A stretch of DNA of 64,000 nucleotides, from the NCBI GenBank assembly GCA_964017185.1, contig OZ024880.1, positions 44,839,071-44,903,070 on the forward strand. The letters run 5' to 3'. Of the stretch, positions 1 to 11,518 are shown one piece after another (the stretch's first letter is position 1; every line of letters starts with the position of its first letter). A model generated the notes under the pieces. That model saw only the letters and a list, made by a program, of their open reading frames with translations, had not been told where the DNA came from and searched no databases. Origin of the DNA: Rugalucina vietnamica. Lineage: Eukaryota; Mollusca; Bivalvia; Lucinida; Lucinidae. The position numbers were made by a program, and so were the translations under genes.

Positions 1-34
<34 letters not shown>
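1..34. repeat. (TTAC)n microsatellite
   Basis: About eight perfect tandem copies of TTAC at the window edge; the array may extend to the left. Confidence 0.95.
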
Positions 35-1080
35 AAAGGACCAAACATAAAATATAACCTGCACTATGGATGATGTACGGGGAGACTTTTTAGGGCCGCC
101 ACACGGCACAACATCAGCTGCAGTAATAGCAAATAAAAATTAAAACTGATATCCTTTAAGAGCAGTGAACACATTAATGAGAAAGGGGATGGGCTATACC
201 ACGGTTTCGACTATCAAAGTCTCGTCAGTGACCCTTTAGATTCGGCAACATGGGGCCAAAGAGAATTACTGAAATTTTGCAACTTTCAACAGGGTAGTCC
301 ATACAACGACTAGTATTATCTAAATAGGACCAAATATGTTAAAATTGGTTAGAAAATGAATCTTAACCCATAATAAATTTCTGATTTCTCAGAATATCCT
401 CGCTGATGGATTTTTTTTTTTCAAACTTTTCGCAAGAGCTAAAAGTGTTAGTATCTAAACCATTTTGACTATTGTGGATAAACGTATTTAACCCATTAAC
501 CTTAATCGTCCGTTCGGCATTTGAAGCAGGGCATCCAATAATTTCATAGAAATTGTGTTTTGTTTCCAGCAGACAAGGCGTAAACTGTTTTGTTGTGGTT
601 TGTGGGCTGCATTTCATTAACAACAAAATATGAGCTTGATGGTGCCAAGGCTTAACATGGTGATAAAATGTATGAAGATACTACACCCTTGAACAAGTTA
701 CCTGGTAAGAACTTAATTCCTACCATGTAATGGTAACCTTGAAAGGCCGTACTTAAGCAAGACTTATGTATTGCATATTCTTCTCCTTGTACTATACTGG
801 ACTTTCAAAATAATAAACTTCCTGTTTTACTGCTCACAAGTTACTGTGAGACGGTGTAAGAACCTTCAAATGGTTTTGGTTAATAAAGCGTCCGAAAAGG
901 TGCTCAGTAAACTGAAGTCTAAATGGTGCCTTACGACGAGTTTGTCCACATTTTTTCTGCTTCTCTATGCCACATTACCACATATTCTGATTAAAGAAAC
1001 ACTTCTGCATTTGATTTAATGGACCTTCAAAAGGGCATTAAGCCATTAAAACTATGGTTAACTGGTTTGGCCTGTAATAA
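35..1080. other. Retroelement-derived sequence, no gene seen
   Basis: Only short open frames without recognisable domains. Bases ~130-262 (with ATTAATGAGAAAGGG and TCGTCAGTGACCC) recur in inverted orientation at ~7515-7640 and, more distantly, at 10640-10740. This marks it as part of a dispersed retroelement rather than host coding sequence. Confidence 0.5.
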
Positions 1081-1600
1081 CAGAACAGCTTTTTTCACTT
1101 CCTCTGACCAAAGACTATATAAACTGTGGTCATGTTAGAATGTATGCGACGCCTTATCATACCTTCTGGATAATATTTTTATTAGATTTGTTGTCAAGTT
1201 ATACCCACAATTGTTGGTATGCTGGCGGGTACAAATTGTGCCCCTCCAGTAGCTAATTCATTTTATACTGTATCGAAGAGACTTCGTGGATTCTCTTCAC
1301 CATGGCAGTCAAGCAGATGCTATCGAGGCTTTAAATTCGACTGACGACCTCTTCAACGTTGACAACACTTATTTTGAAGGTATGGACAATCAAATTTATC
1401 AACCTGAACCACAGTTGAATACAGCCAACATCACCGAAGATACCGGAGCCCCATTTTTGAATTTACATCTATATATAGGAGGATTTGTTTCATCTAAAAC
1501 TTACGATAAGAGCGATGACTATGATGAGATATGAATAATTTTCTGTTTTTGGATGTTGACATTCCTCACCGTGCTTCGTATGCACTAATTCTAAAATAAG
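1080..1600 (+). pseudogene. Fragment of D-family reverse-transcriptase-type retroelement ORF
   Basis: The translation contains GAPFLNLHLYIGGFVSSKTY followed by a YDK-x-DD motif. The same block occurs on the minus strand at about 12540-12727 (EAPFLDLHFSVANGFVSS, then TYDKRDDFDF). After the stop at 1532-1534 the similarity continues in another frame (FLDVDIPHRASY), so the copy is frameshifted. Bases ~1090-1150 also match 10545-10600 inverted. The block resembles the conserved region after the reverse transcriptase core in retroelement proteins common in molluscs; the exact superfamily is inferred. Confidence 0.6.
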
Positions 1601-1786
1601 GTGCAATTTCTGGAGAAAAAAAATGAAGAAAAATAAACTTTTAAAATTACACTTTTTTGGCATACCATCACTACTTTTGATCATCCAGACTTCATCCTGA
1701 GAATTTTTTCACCACCTTCTCGGCATTCTTGCAATTTCTACAGCATTTTAAAACTTGGTGGGTATATTCAAATGCGGTAATCAACG

Positions 1787-3560
1787 TGACGCACTACATA
1801 TGAACGAAATACAACTAAACCACAAACTCAGTGTATACATGTATTTTTACATAAAAGACTTCATTTTCTCAAATAAAGAACAATATTAAGTGTATTAGAT
1901 TAAACAATAAATCCTTTCATATATACTATCGAAACATGTTAGACAATATGTGCATGATGCAGATGTCTTAATTCAGAATTTTCAGTGTTCTTAACTTGCA
2001 ACTATAATAACATCTGGCCTGTACATCAGAATTGTATCAAAACATATAATTATAATAACATTTGTCCTACATGACTTGTGGAGGTTTTAATTACTTATCT
2101 AAGTACATCTTGTTTTATGACAGGTCTTGTTTTATTTAGCGTCACGTAGTTTTGCAATACAGACATACAATGGCATTAAATATTATCTAAAAGACTTTAT
2201 CCGGATACGTTTACTCCTAACAGACAATCTAGCATGTTCATATTTCCTTTTTGAACATTTTTTTACAGTTGGCACAACATTCTATAAAAATGTAATATAC
2301 GTGACGGAATACCGTAATTTACGTGACGGTAATATTGAAGTCACCAACATTATTTTCAAACATAGATAGGTTTTCGTTTTTGATAACTTATACTGAAGCA
2401 TGGAATTTGAACCAGTCTGCACAAGAAGTAAATCTTTCAATGCTTATAACCACATAATTATTTAGTTGAAGATAACTGTTTTATATTGATAAAAATGTAT
2501 ATTAATCTCAAGGCTGATATTTTACTGTTGGTCAGTAATTTGGCATGGACAAATGCGAATAACAAATATAGTATTGCTATGTCTTTGATTGAAGGAGGCA
2601 TGATCCTTTAAGACTCCACTATTTTCAACTATAATCGATAAATAGAGTTATACTGCCTTTGTGTTTTACGTGACAAATGCGTAATTTACGTGACACTGCT
2701 TGAAAAAAGATCATATTCGGTAAACTTAACTACTGAAAAGTACTTAGTAGACATTTAAACATTTATAGGACACTGATTCAAAGCACAATCTTAGCTATAT
2801 AATATGTCAAATCGGCATTTTGAAATTAAGTAGCCTCACGTAAATTACTGTCATGTTAATTACATTTCAATTTTAGCATCCGAAAATACCATCTTAAAGT
2901 CGTTTGATATAAACTTTGTTTTTTGTGAGATGTATTCGGCCTTCATACTTTCTTATTCAGATAACGTTGCTTCAAACACAATGTTGGATTTGTAGAAAAA
3001 AAAGTGTCACGTATGATTACATCTTAAAAAGAAGACCTCACTTTGATTTGAACCACACACATACTAATGGGCTGAGAGGTCTAACCATTAAACCTTCTCA
3101 TTCTTCCTCTCCCATCTCTCTCTACACTTATGAAAAAAGGTGTGACAATTTATTGTAGAAATCTACAAATTTAGGAAACCCCATACTTAACAACCATTTA
3201 TTACTAAATGTATAAGTAAAATGAAGGTAATGAAGGTATGAAAGAGAAAGTGTGAGTGTAATATTTTTCTTTATAGTGCATGCATTGTAAACGGGTGAGG
3301 GGGATCCCCGACCCCCTCCTCGTAATATGCGGGGTAATAAATTTACACAACACCTTAAAAAAAAAAAAAGAAAAAAAAAAAAGACGCACTGGTTAAGCAG
3401 GGGGATTCGATTTGTTTGACCAAAATAGTAAAGCAAAATGAAAAATCTATATGTTATCCATATACGAAAAGGACATATTCAACTATTTAATTGGCACTGT
3501 TTGGTCTGCAATACGAGAAACCACTATAAAGATTTGTACAATCTTCTGTAGCGTCACGTA
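1787..3560. repeat. Cluster of TACGTGAC motifs, possible degenerate DNA element
   Basis: At least nine copies of (T)ACGTGAC or its complement occur, near 1788, 2139, 2299, 2320, 2668, 2690, 2836, 3006 and 3552. Several sit in the longer context AATTTACGTGAC. The outermost copies, ACGTGACGCACTACA near 1788 and TGTAGCGTCACGT near 3545, face each other as an imperfect inverted pair. The stretch has no credible coding frame. It may be a transposon with repeated subterminal sites or a cluster of CRE/E-box-like sites; the sequence does not decide. Confidence 0.45.
3357..3382. repeat. A-rich tract
   Basis: Two A runs separated by a single G, with nothing beyond low complexity. Confidence 0.9.
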
Positions 3561-4399
3561 AATTACAGAAACCATGTGACATGTTGTTTTTTTTTCTACT
3601 TTTGATGTTTGATATTTTGGCTTGATTACCAGATATCAAATAACCATTCAATTTACCATAAGATAATGTCGAATTAAGTAAATCAAATGAAGTTGTTTCG
3701 TGTAAAAATTGAATTTGTTCGTTCTGTCGCCTTTTAAATTTTTGCATATACGGTTTGTGACATGCCGTTTTAGGTGGGGTCATGCATTATTCACTACTAC
3801 CAGGAATCTTAAAAATCATAACTGGGTATCATACTTTGTTCGGTCTTACTTGAGATAGTACCAAATTTTGAAAATACAGCCAACCCTGGTGATATATTGA
3901 ACAATGTCACTCCAATTTTAATTTAACACCCCGAGACAGGGGGTGCGCTCCTTATTTTAGAATGAGTGATGTGTATACATTTCGCAGCTTATTAGGTTGG
4001 CATTCGTGTTACGGACTTCAACACACGAAATAAGTGTTTCCCTCCCAAACGTCTTTACTGGGGCTATCGGTTTCATAAACTTTTCATTTTCTTTTTCATT
4101 TTCTTCGCAGACACTATGTATTGTTTTCCAAATTTAATGTTTTGTTGAAAGGTTGTTCAATACAGAAATTCAGCCTTCATATAGAAATTCAGTACATACT
4201 AGAACTTAATAATCTGAAACCGATATCTTTCTCTATTACAGTCGTCATGGAAATATCTCTAAGTAGTTTAAGTAATTCGAAAGGCTCTAAATATTATCAA
4301 TTAGCGGCCTTGTACCTTTTCTGCTATCTTTGGGGCTTATCTTCCCAAGGAAGCCATTTAAAGCATCGCTCCAAGGCGACACTTTTGTTATGGTTGTAA

Positions 4400-4540
4400 T
4401 TGTTTTATGTTTTGGTGTTGAATTTTTCTGCTGTTTGCACCTTATGTAAGTTTTCATATATTAATTAATTTAAACAGTTAAGTTCGGGTAACTTAGTAGC
4501 CGCCTTTGGGAAATACTTAGTAGCTACTTACTCGGCTTGC
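4400..4540 (+). mobile_element. D-family 3' region fragment
   Basis: Contains GTTTTGGTGTTGAATTTTTC and GTTCGGGTAACTTAGTAGCC, degenerate versions of the complement of the D-element 3' untranslated region at 11520-11760. Further weak pieces lie near 4785-4850. Confidence 0.5.
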
Positions 4541-4554
4541 AATATCTCTTGAAT

Positions 4555-4587
4555 ATTTATTTATTATTCATTTATTTATGTACTTAC

Positions 4588-4622
<35 letters not shown>
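4555..4622. repeat. (TTTA)n microsatellite
   Basis: Imperfect then nearly perfect TTTA repeats. Confidence 0.9.
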
Positions 4623-4845
4623 GTTTGTAATATATGTTTGTAAATGATTATTTTGTAAATTATTTTGGCCATGTTGGTTGTTCTATATGTCATTTTATAG
4701 GGGTAGGGCTGTAGCTAAGGTTGGTAGAACTTGTAGCCCGATCCCATTGTTTGTACTTATTATGTACAGAGGCAATTGAATATGTTTAAACTAAACTTAC
4801 AATATGTTCTCTTAGTATAAGTACCTATTTGTCAAATTAGTTTTT

Positions 4846-6262
4846 CAACTCTTCGTTGTCGGGCTCTATCATGAGCATTTATTGACCAATTTTCTACAAA
4901 CTTTGTATAGGAGTTCAAGTTCATATCAGGAAGGAGTGGTTTGATTGAAGATGGGTAAATTTCTTCAAATAAGTACAGAGTTTTGGCCCTTGATTTATGT
5001 TAAAATTTCGTTTTCGATTTATTGACCAATTTTCCTCAAACTTTGCATAGGAATTCATATTATGAAGGAGTGGTTTGGTATTGAAGATGGGTAAATTTCG
5101 TCTGATAAGTACAGAGTTATGGCCCTTGATTGACGTTACAATTTGGTTTCCGGGCTCTATCTTAAGCAATTATTGACCAATTTTCTTCAAACTTTCTATA
5201 GAAGCTCATATCAGAAAGGAGTGGTTTGGGATTGAAGATGGGTACATTTCGCCAAGTGTGCAGTTAGGGCCATTATGTTAAAATTCCGTTACTAGGATCT
5301 ATCTTGAGCATATATCGACCAATTTTCATCAAACTTTGTATAGGAGTTCACATCAGGAAGGAGTGTTTTGGGATTGAAGATAGGCAAATATCGCCAAATA
5401 AGTACAGAGTTACGACCCTTGGTTTATGTTAAAATTTCGTTTCCGCTCTCTATCTTGAGCATTAATTATTGACCAATCTTCTTCAAACCTTGTATAGTAG
5501 TCCATATCAGGGAGGTGTGGTTTGGGATTGAAGATGGGTAAATGTCGTCAAAGAAGTTCAGAGTTATGGCCCTTGTTTTAGGTTACCATTTCTTGTCTGG
5601 GCTCTATCTTGAACATTTGTAGACCGATTTTCTTGAAACTTTGTATAGGAGTTCATAGCAGAAAAGAGTGGTTTAGGATTGAAGGTGGGTAAATTTCGTC
5701 AAGTAAGTACAGAGTTATGGCCCTTGATTAATCCGTCACCGGATTCTATATTGAGCATGTATCGACCAATTTTCTTCAAACTTTGTATAGGAGTTCATAT
5801 CAGAAAGGGGTGTTTTGGGATTGAAGAGGGGTAAATATCGCCAGATAAGTACAGAGTTACGGCCCTTGATTTATGTTAAAATTTCGTTTCCGCACTCTAT
5901 TTTGAGCATTTATAGACTAATATTCTTCAAACCTTGTATAGTACTCCATATCAAGAAGGAGTTGTTTTGGATTGAAGCTGGGTGAATTTTGTCAAATAAG
6001 TACAGAGTTATGGCCCTTATTTTAAGTTACAATTTTGTTTCTGGGCTCTTTCTTGAGCATTTGTAGACCGATTTTTTAACTTTGTAAAGAAGTTCATATC
6101 TGGAAGGGGTAGATGGGTAAATTTTGTCAAGTAAGTACAGAGTTATGGCCCTCGGTTTAGCCTTAATTTTGAAACACAGTTTCCAATCAATGTCGTCAAG
6201 GTATTATGTGTGTGTTTACTAAATTTAATTTACGTGGCGGGGTATCATGCATGCCTGCAGCG
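4846..6262. mobile_element. F element: tandem array of ~145-bp units
   Basis: About nine diverged units, each with GGGCTCTATCTTGAGCAT, GACCAATTTTCTTCAAAC, TTGTATAGGAGTTCATATC and GTACAGAGTTATGGCCCTT. The array ends in a unique tail, GTGGCGGGGTATCATGCATG then CCTGCAGCGC. The same units and tail recur at 50830-51375, so this is a dispersed element with a tandem core, not a local satellite. Small open frames across units are not conserved between copies. Confidence 0.85.
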
Positions 6263-6782
6263 CAGTTATTATTATTATTATTATTAGAGCATGTGCGTAT
6301 GTTGACATACATGAATTATCATAGTGTACTTCTTAAAGTATTTAGCAAAATGTATGCGAAAAATAATTTATATGAGAAACTGCGATTAGGAATTTGATAG
6401 CATAATTATACTGGCACAAATTTGCATTAGAGCTGCTTGCATCAAATTAACTTTGGCTATAGATCAACTTTGAAAATTAAAAATGCCCTATGAGTATAAT
6501 TAAACTAAGCGCTTGTGTTTCAATATACTGCCTTATGTCGTCAAAATATAGTAAATGAAAAGCATATATACATGTATAAAACACGTCCCCCTTTATATAG
6601 GCGGTTTGTTTTTATTAAGTCAAAGTGAACACAAGTCACCAGCAAGACATACATTTCCCATTGCTAGCAGCGTCAAGTAAGGTAGCCACTGGTACCATTT
6701 TAACGTCTTTGGTATGTGAAACGAACCAACGAACTCCAAATCCCGCTCTATCCATAGCGTTAACGGGGCGCACTAAATGTGA

Positions 6783-6791
6783 ATATTATTA

Positions 6792-6840
<49 letters not shown>
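6783..6840. repeat. (ATT)n microsatellite
   Basis: About 17 ATT/TTA units; a shorter run lies at 6266-6286. Confidence 0.95.
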
Positions 6841-6841
<1 letters not shown>

Positions 6842-6910
6842 ACCAGCTGGTGAAACAAATTTCGAATCAAACAAGCTAAGTAAAAGGGAGAGATTGATAT
6901 TTGAATAAAT

Positions 6911-7080
6911 GAGCCGCATCATGAGAAAACCGGATTTTTGCCTATGCGAAAACAAAGGCGCAGATCAGCTTCGCAATAACTGCGAAGCTGATCAGCGCCT
7001 TTGTTTTCGCTACACGGATAGTACAATCTCTCTTGTTCTTAAATCCGAAATTTCAAGCTTTACGCATGAAGATTACAAAA
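6911..7080 (+). mobile_element. B-family hairpin MITE, right part lost
   Basis: Begins GAGCCGCATCATGAGAAAAC and carries the family's ~64-bp internal palindrome (GCGAAAACAAAGGCGCAGAT and its complement). The right half is degraded and no right end is seen. Confidence 0.85.
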
Positions 7081-8405
7081 GCTTGTGTCCAACCTGAAGC
7101 AGTCAACATCCATTTGATGAGTTGTTGTCCAGTTTGTTATTTTTCGATGACAAGCCGCTACGAAACGCAATACCGTTCGTTCGATGGCAAGCTGATGTCG
7201 AAGATCATAGTTCACTTCTTTTCTGGTCATCATAGTTTATGTTTGGTAAGCTCTTCTAATATCATTCAAATTGCTCCTTAAACTGAAGTTTATACACGTT
7301 TATGGCATAACTTTAATGTCTGATATATTGCCAAATTAAGACCATAAAATTGTTATGACCATTTAAATATCACCGCGCGTTTACAAATTGAAAGTAAACT
7401 TTAAAAAATCAGAAATTTATGCGCAGTTTAGATACATTCATCTGAACTATTTTAATCATTTGGCTCTATCTATGTATTGACAGCCCAGTTAAAATTTGTA
7501 AAATTGTAGTTATTATCTCTAGCACTGATGAGGCTTGAGAAGCCTAAACCGCGGTATGGCCCACGCCCTTTCTCATTAATGTTTTCCCAGCTCTTAAAGG
7601 AACTCAGTTTTAATGTTTTGAACTGAAATTGTATTTTTCAAGGGTGGTATAAATGAACTTATTTTCATCGGCGACCAAAGCCAGTGTTAATGTTGCAACT
7701 GATAAAACATCATCTTCACTAAATAAACTTTGTGTATCTTAAGAGTGCTTATTCAAAAATTTTCTTTGTTTCTTTCTTAAAAAATAACATGTATCTGAAA
7801 CAGAATTTGAATTAATCAATTCTTACAAAGTATAACAAAAATATTCACACTTGCCTATTAATCTCCTTAAACGTTGTCCTGTTGTTCACCTGCTATTATT
7901 GGCCACAATGAATCATCTAAGGACGTCTTGTTAACGTGTCACATTACTGTGATCATTTGATTCCTTAATGACAACAGTATTGTTGCATTTTCCGACTGAC
8001 AACTACCTGTGAAATTAATACGGCGCAATTTTATCTCTTTCCGAAGCAAAAATCAATCGCGTGTTCTATCAAGTTAGCTAAAGATGCCTGTCAGTTTTTC
8101 CGCGTGCTGATGGTTTGTTGAAGATAATGCGAATTCTCTAATTAAGCGTACAAACGTGTCGTTACTTTGTATCGTATACAAGAACAGAGCCTGCCTCCGA
8201 GCGACGCTAACTATTATGCGTCAATTGTTCTGTGTAGCCTTCTACAGCTGAAAATTAAAGGCACAAAACCCACAAAGCTCTTGCTTGATCATGCAAATAA
8301 TGTAATAAATCATTCACGTACATGTAACCATGAAAAACTTTCCACATTTGAAGCAATTTTGATAAAACTAAGTAAGTGATTGTACAAGGACTGCCCAGAA
8401 ATATT
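7081..8405. other. Intergenic, mostly unannotated
   Basis: No coding region recognised. Bases ~7515-7640 (CCGCGGTATGGCCCACGCCC, TTTCTCATTAATG) are the inverted counterpart of ~130-262. The remainder shows no repeat or gene that I can name. Confidence 0.5.
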
Positions 8406-8652
8406 CATCAGGAAAACATGTGCGTGGCATGTATACCCCATTGAACCCCACTTTTCTATAGCAAAACAGGGGTATGCAGGGTTATGTCTATTTTTCTTAT
8501 TTTTGCTCCAATCTTTGTGGGTACACGTTTGAACCGCCTCGGCACAATCTATGTTTCGAGCAAAAAATAAAAAAATATCCAAAAATTTCTGCTGAAAATT
8601 TTCAATTTTTTACAACTTAATATATATATATTACATTGGCATGTTTCGCATG
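8406..8652 (+). mobile_element. A-family hairpin MITE
   Basis: Left end CATCAGGAAAACATG; internal GAACCCCACTTT, TTTTTGCTCC and GTGGGTACACGTTTGAACCG; right end GGCATGTTTCGCATG. Its internal hairpin arm is partly deleted compared with the copy at 22097-22375. Confidence 0.85.
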
Positions 8653-8845
8653 TGTTGTTGGTGTTAGCTCATATCAGCTGTCATGCTCTGGAGTACTCCA
8701 TCGTTATAGGTAGTCTTCCCTTCCACCATTTTCAAAGAACCCCAATCAATGACTCTGTTCATGTAAAATAATAATACTAAACATGAATTGACATAGTACA
8801 CTCACAATCCCAACCCAGAATCAGGCATGAAAGATAAAAGTATGC

Positions 8846-8990
8846 AACGATCAGGAAATGGCGCAATCAGAAAGAAACTCCCACTCCAAAAACCGAGGTG
8901 GGAAAAGCTAAATTTACAATCAGGTACTTAAATTATTATACTAAGCCGAGTGAGCAGCTATTTTCCCAATAGGCGGCCACTCAGTTTCCC
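8846..8990 (-). mobile_element. D-family 3' end, 5'-truncated
   Basis: Matches the first ~150 bp of the D copies at 11519 and 30413: ATGGCGCAATCAGAAAG, CCACTCCAAAAACCGAGGTG, GAGCAGCTATTTTCCCAATA. In minus orientation this is the extreme 3' end of the retroelement, as expected from 5' truncation. Confidence 0.75.
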
Positions 8991-9049
8991 AAACCAAACT
9001 AAAATATAAATAATATTTAGGAGGTGACAGGTCCTTTGCTTGTAATTAC

Positions 9050-10503
9050 CACCTAGTTTCTTTGACTTGTATTCCTTGCAAACTTCTAAAACATATTGTC
9101 TGCTCAAATATCATGGGTCATCTTGACCAGTATAATCTATTGTCGGACAAACAGCATGCATTCAGGAAATGGCATAGTTGTGAAACTCAGTTGATTACAG
9201 TGATAAATGATTGGGCAAAAATATTGGACAAAAAGGGTCAGGTTGACACTTTTATTTTGGACTTTGAAAAAGCTTTCGACACCCCTCCACATGAACTTTT
9301 TAAAAGCAAATTGTTTAGTTATGGTATATGCGGAAAGACATTGGAATGGATAAATGCTTCTTTGTGCTTCAGGCAGCAAAGGGTAGTAGTAAAATGGTGT
9401 TAAATCTGACTGGGCCCCTGTTGTGTCTGGTGTTTCTCAGAGCACCGTTCTCGGGCCATTGTTGTTCGTTCTCCTTGTACATAAATGACATACTCGTTGG
9501 CATTGACTCTCAAATCAGGCTTTTTGCTGATGACTGTGTTTGTTACCGTGAAATTAGAACAGTAGAATATACATTGGAACTTCAGAAAGACATTGACATT
9601 TAAGGAAGCTGGGCCCGAAAATGGGGCATGAAATTTCAACCTGTCAAATGCAACATGATGCAGCTAAATAGATAAAATTGAGGCCTAGTACACCCTTGAG
9701 GGAACGGTATTGGAAAATGTTGATAGCATTTAATATCTAGATGTAACAATTACAAATGACTTGAAGTGGAATACCCATATCACCAATATCTGTACTAAAG
9801 CCAACAGAACACTTGGATTCTTGAGGAGAAACTTATTTTCTTGCCCCCAAGATGTTAAAGAGGAAGCTTATAAAAGACTGGTGCGCCCAGTCCTGGAATA
9901 TGGAAGTTCTGTTTGGGATCCTTATACTAAATGCCTCCAGAAAGGTACAGAATCGTGTCGCTAGACTTGTAACTAGGAATTATACTTTCGAGGAAGGAAG
10001 TATCTGCATTCTTGAACAACTCAGTGGAATCTCTCAAAAAAAGGAGGACAGATAATCGACTAATATTGCTATACAAATGTCTGAAGGGTCTACAAATGAC
10101 CTTATCCCAAAGACTAGGCGTTGTAGAAATAGTCACATGTGAATTTTCGAAATTACAGTACAATAGTCTGGCTTTCGTTGCCGGTTTTAAAGGGCTACTG
10201 ATGAGGGTTCATTACCTGAAATTGTGCAATATAGTCCATACAATCTCCCTTTGAATGTTTTTACTGCTTCCAAAGGATCAAACCTTTATATTCCATCTAC
10301 TTGTAGAGAGGCCTATAAATGAAGTTTCTTTCCCCAGACTATCAGGGACTGGAATGACCTTCCTGACTCTGTTTTCTACTGCTGAAATGTCTGATGATTT
10401 TGTGTCCAAGTTCGCTTCACTCGTGCTTTCAACGGACTAATTTCTCTTACATCCGAACCCCCTGGTGAAATAATGTCATTTGGCGAGTCACCAGTAAACT
10501 ATT
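9050..10503 (+). pseudogene. Degenerate LINE reverse transcriptase (jockey-like)
   Basis: The translated pieces follow a non-LTR reverse transcriptase in order: LLSDKQHAFRKWHSCETQL and a VDTFILDFEKAFDTPPHEL block (~9130-9300), a displaced GVSQ-like segment, LFADDCVCY holding the catalytic ADD (~9517-9545), WNTHITNICTKANRTLGFLR (~9768), RPVLEYGSSVWDP (~9885) and SLKKRRTDNRLILLYKCLKG (~10027). At least four frame changes and stops break it, and the endonuclease part is missing, so it is a dead 5'-truncated copy. Its 3' tail (~10425-10500, with CCGAACCCCCTGGTGAAATA) is repeated inverted at 22939-23035. Confidence 0.9.
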
Positions 10504-11008
10504 GAGATAACAACTTGGTTTCAGATTTAATACTAGTAAATAGGAAAAGGCATCGCATACATTCTAACATGACCAGAAGTGTAAGAGGAAGTGAAAAAAG
10601 CCTTGCTGTCATTACACGCCAAATAAAGTGGACTATATAGTTAGTGGAAATAATATTGAGAGATGGGATGAGCCATGCCAAGATTTCGGCTACTAAGATC
10701 TACTAAAGCCTCATCAGTGACCCAATAAGCATAACAACATTGAGCCAAGTCGTATTGGTATTATCCATACCGCGAGTGACACCAGATGTGACTTGAGTAA
10801 AGCTTGAGTTGACTCTTTTGAGAACTGCTTCCCGCTGCCTGTCTTTAAGTAAGAGCAAACCAGTCCTTAAGATGGTCTCGTATTCCATAGTACCGTAGCT
10901 TAATTCGCTAGCAGTCTTTTAAGCAGAATCTTTTCGAACGATATGCTTAAATCAAGCTACACGGTATCCATCTGCTCTCCATCGTTTAGCCTGTTCGCTA
11001 ATCCTATA
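10504..11008. other. Retroelement-flanking sequence
   Basis: Bases 10545-10600 match 1090-1150 inverted, and ~10640-10740 weakly match 180-260. No coding gene recognised. Confidence 0.4.
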
Positions 11009-11501
11009 CATTACGAAAACTTGCCCATGCAGTATTCAGAGATCTTTTTTTTTCAGATGTAAAAATTGAAAATTTCATAAGAATTTTTTTATATTTTTAA
11101 TATTTTTGCTCAAAACATAGATCGTGGGTACACGTTAGAACCGCCTCGGTGAGGATCAATAATAAGAAAACTAGGTAAACCCCTGTAAACCCCACTTTTA
11201 CTATTGAGCCGCCCCATGGGAAAACCAACAATCTGCATAGGCGAAAACAAAGGCGCAGATCAGCTTCGCGGTAACCGCGAAGCTGATCAGCGTCTTTGTT
11301 TTCGCTACTCGGATAGTACAATTCCTCCTCTACTTAACTCCAAAATTTCAAGCTTCTAGCTTGCTTCTGTAGCTGTACAGGCCGGTTTGTGTCAGACCTG
11401 TTCGGAAACCACATTGTTGGTTTTCCCACGAGGTGGCTCAATTATGAAAGTGGGGTATAATGGAGTAAACTTTTCATGGTCATGGACATGTTTTCCTGAT
11501 G
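11009..11501 (-). mobile_element. A-family MITE interrupted by a B element
   Basis: Opens CATTACGAAAACTTGCCCAT and closes GACATGTTTTCCTGATG, the two ends of family A in minus orientation. Between AACCCCACTTTTACTATT and ATTATGAAAGTGGGG it is split by the complete B copy at 11206-11439. Confidence 0.85.
11206..11439 (+). mobile_element. B-family hairpin MITE nested in A
   Basis: Full-length 234-bp copy with ends GAGCCGCCCCATGGGAAAAC and its complement. It carries the central near-palindrome of two ~32-nt arms and the conserved right half (CGGATAGTACAATTCCTC, CTGTACAGGCCGGTTTG). It has no coding capacity. Confidence 0.9.
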
Positions 11502-11518
11502 TGATCAGGATGTGTTGA

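Noticed and set aside
3128-3436. 102-residue minus frame rich in F and L
   Set aside because: The phenylalanine run comes from the A-rich tract at 3357-3382, and the rest shows no similarity to any domain I know.
6625-6955. Frames with poly-Y and poly-N runs
   Set aside because: They are translations of the (ATT)n microsatellite in the two orientations.
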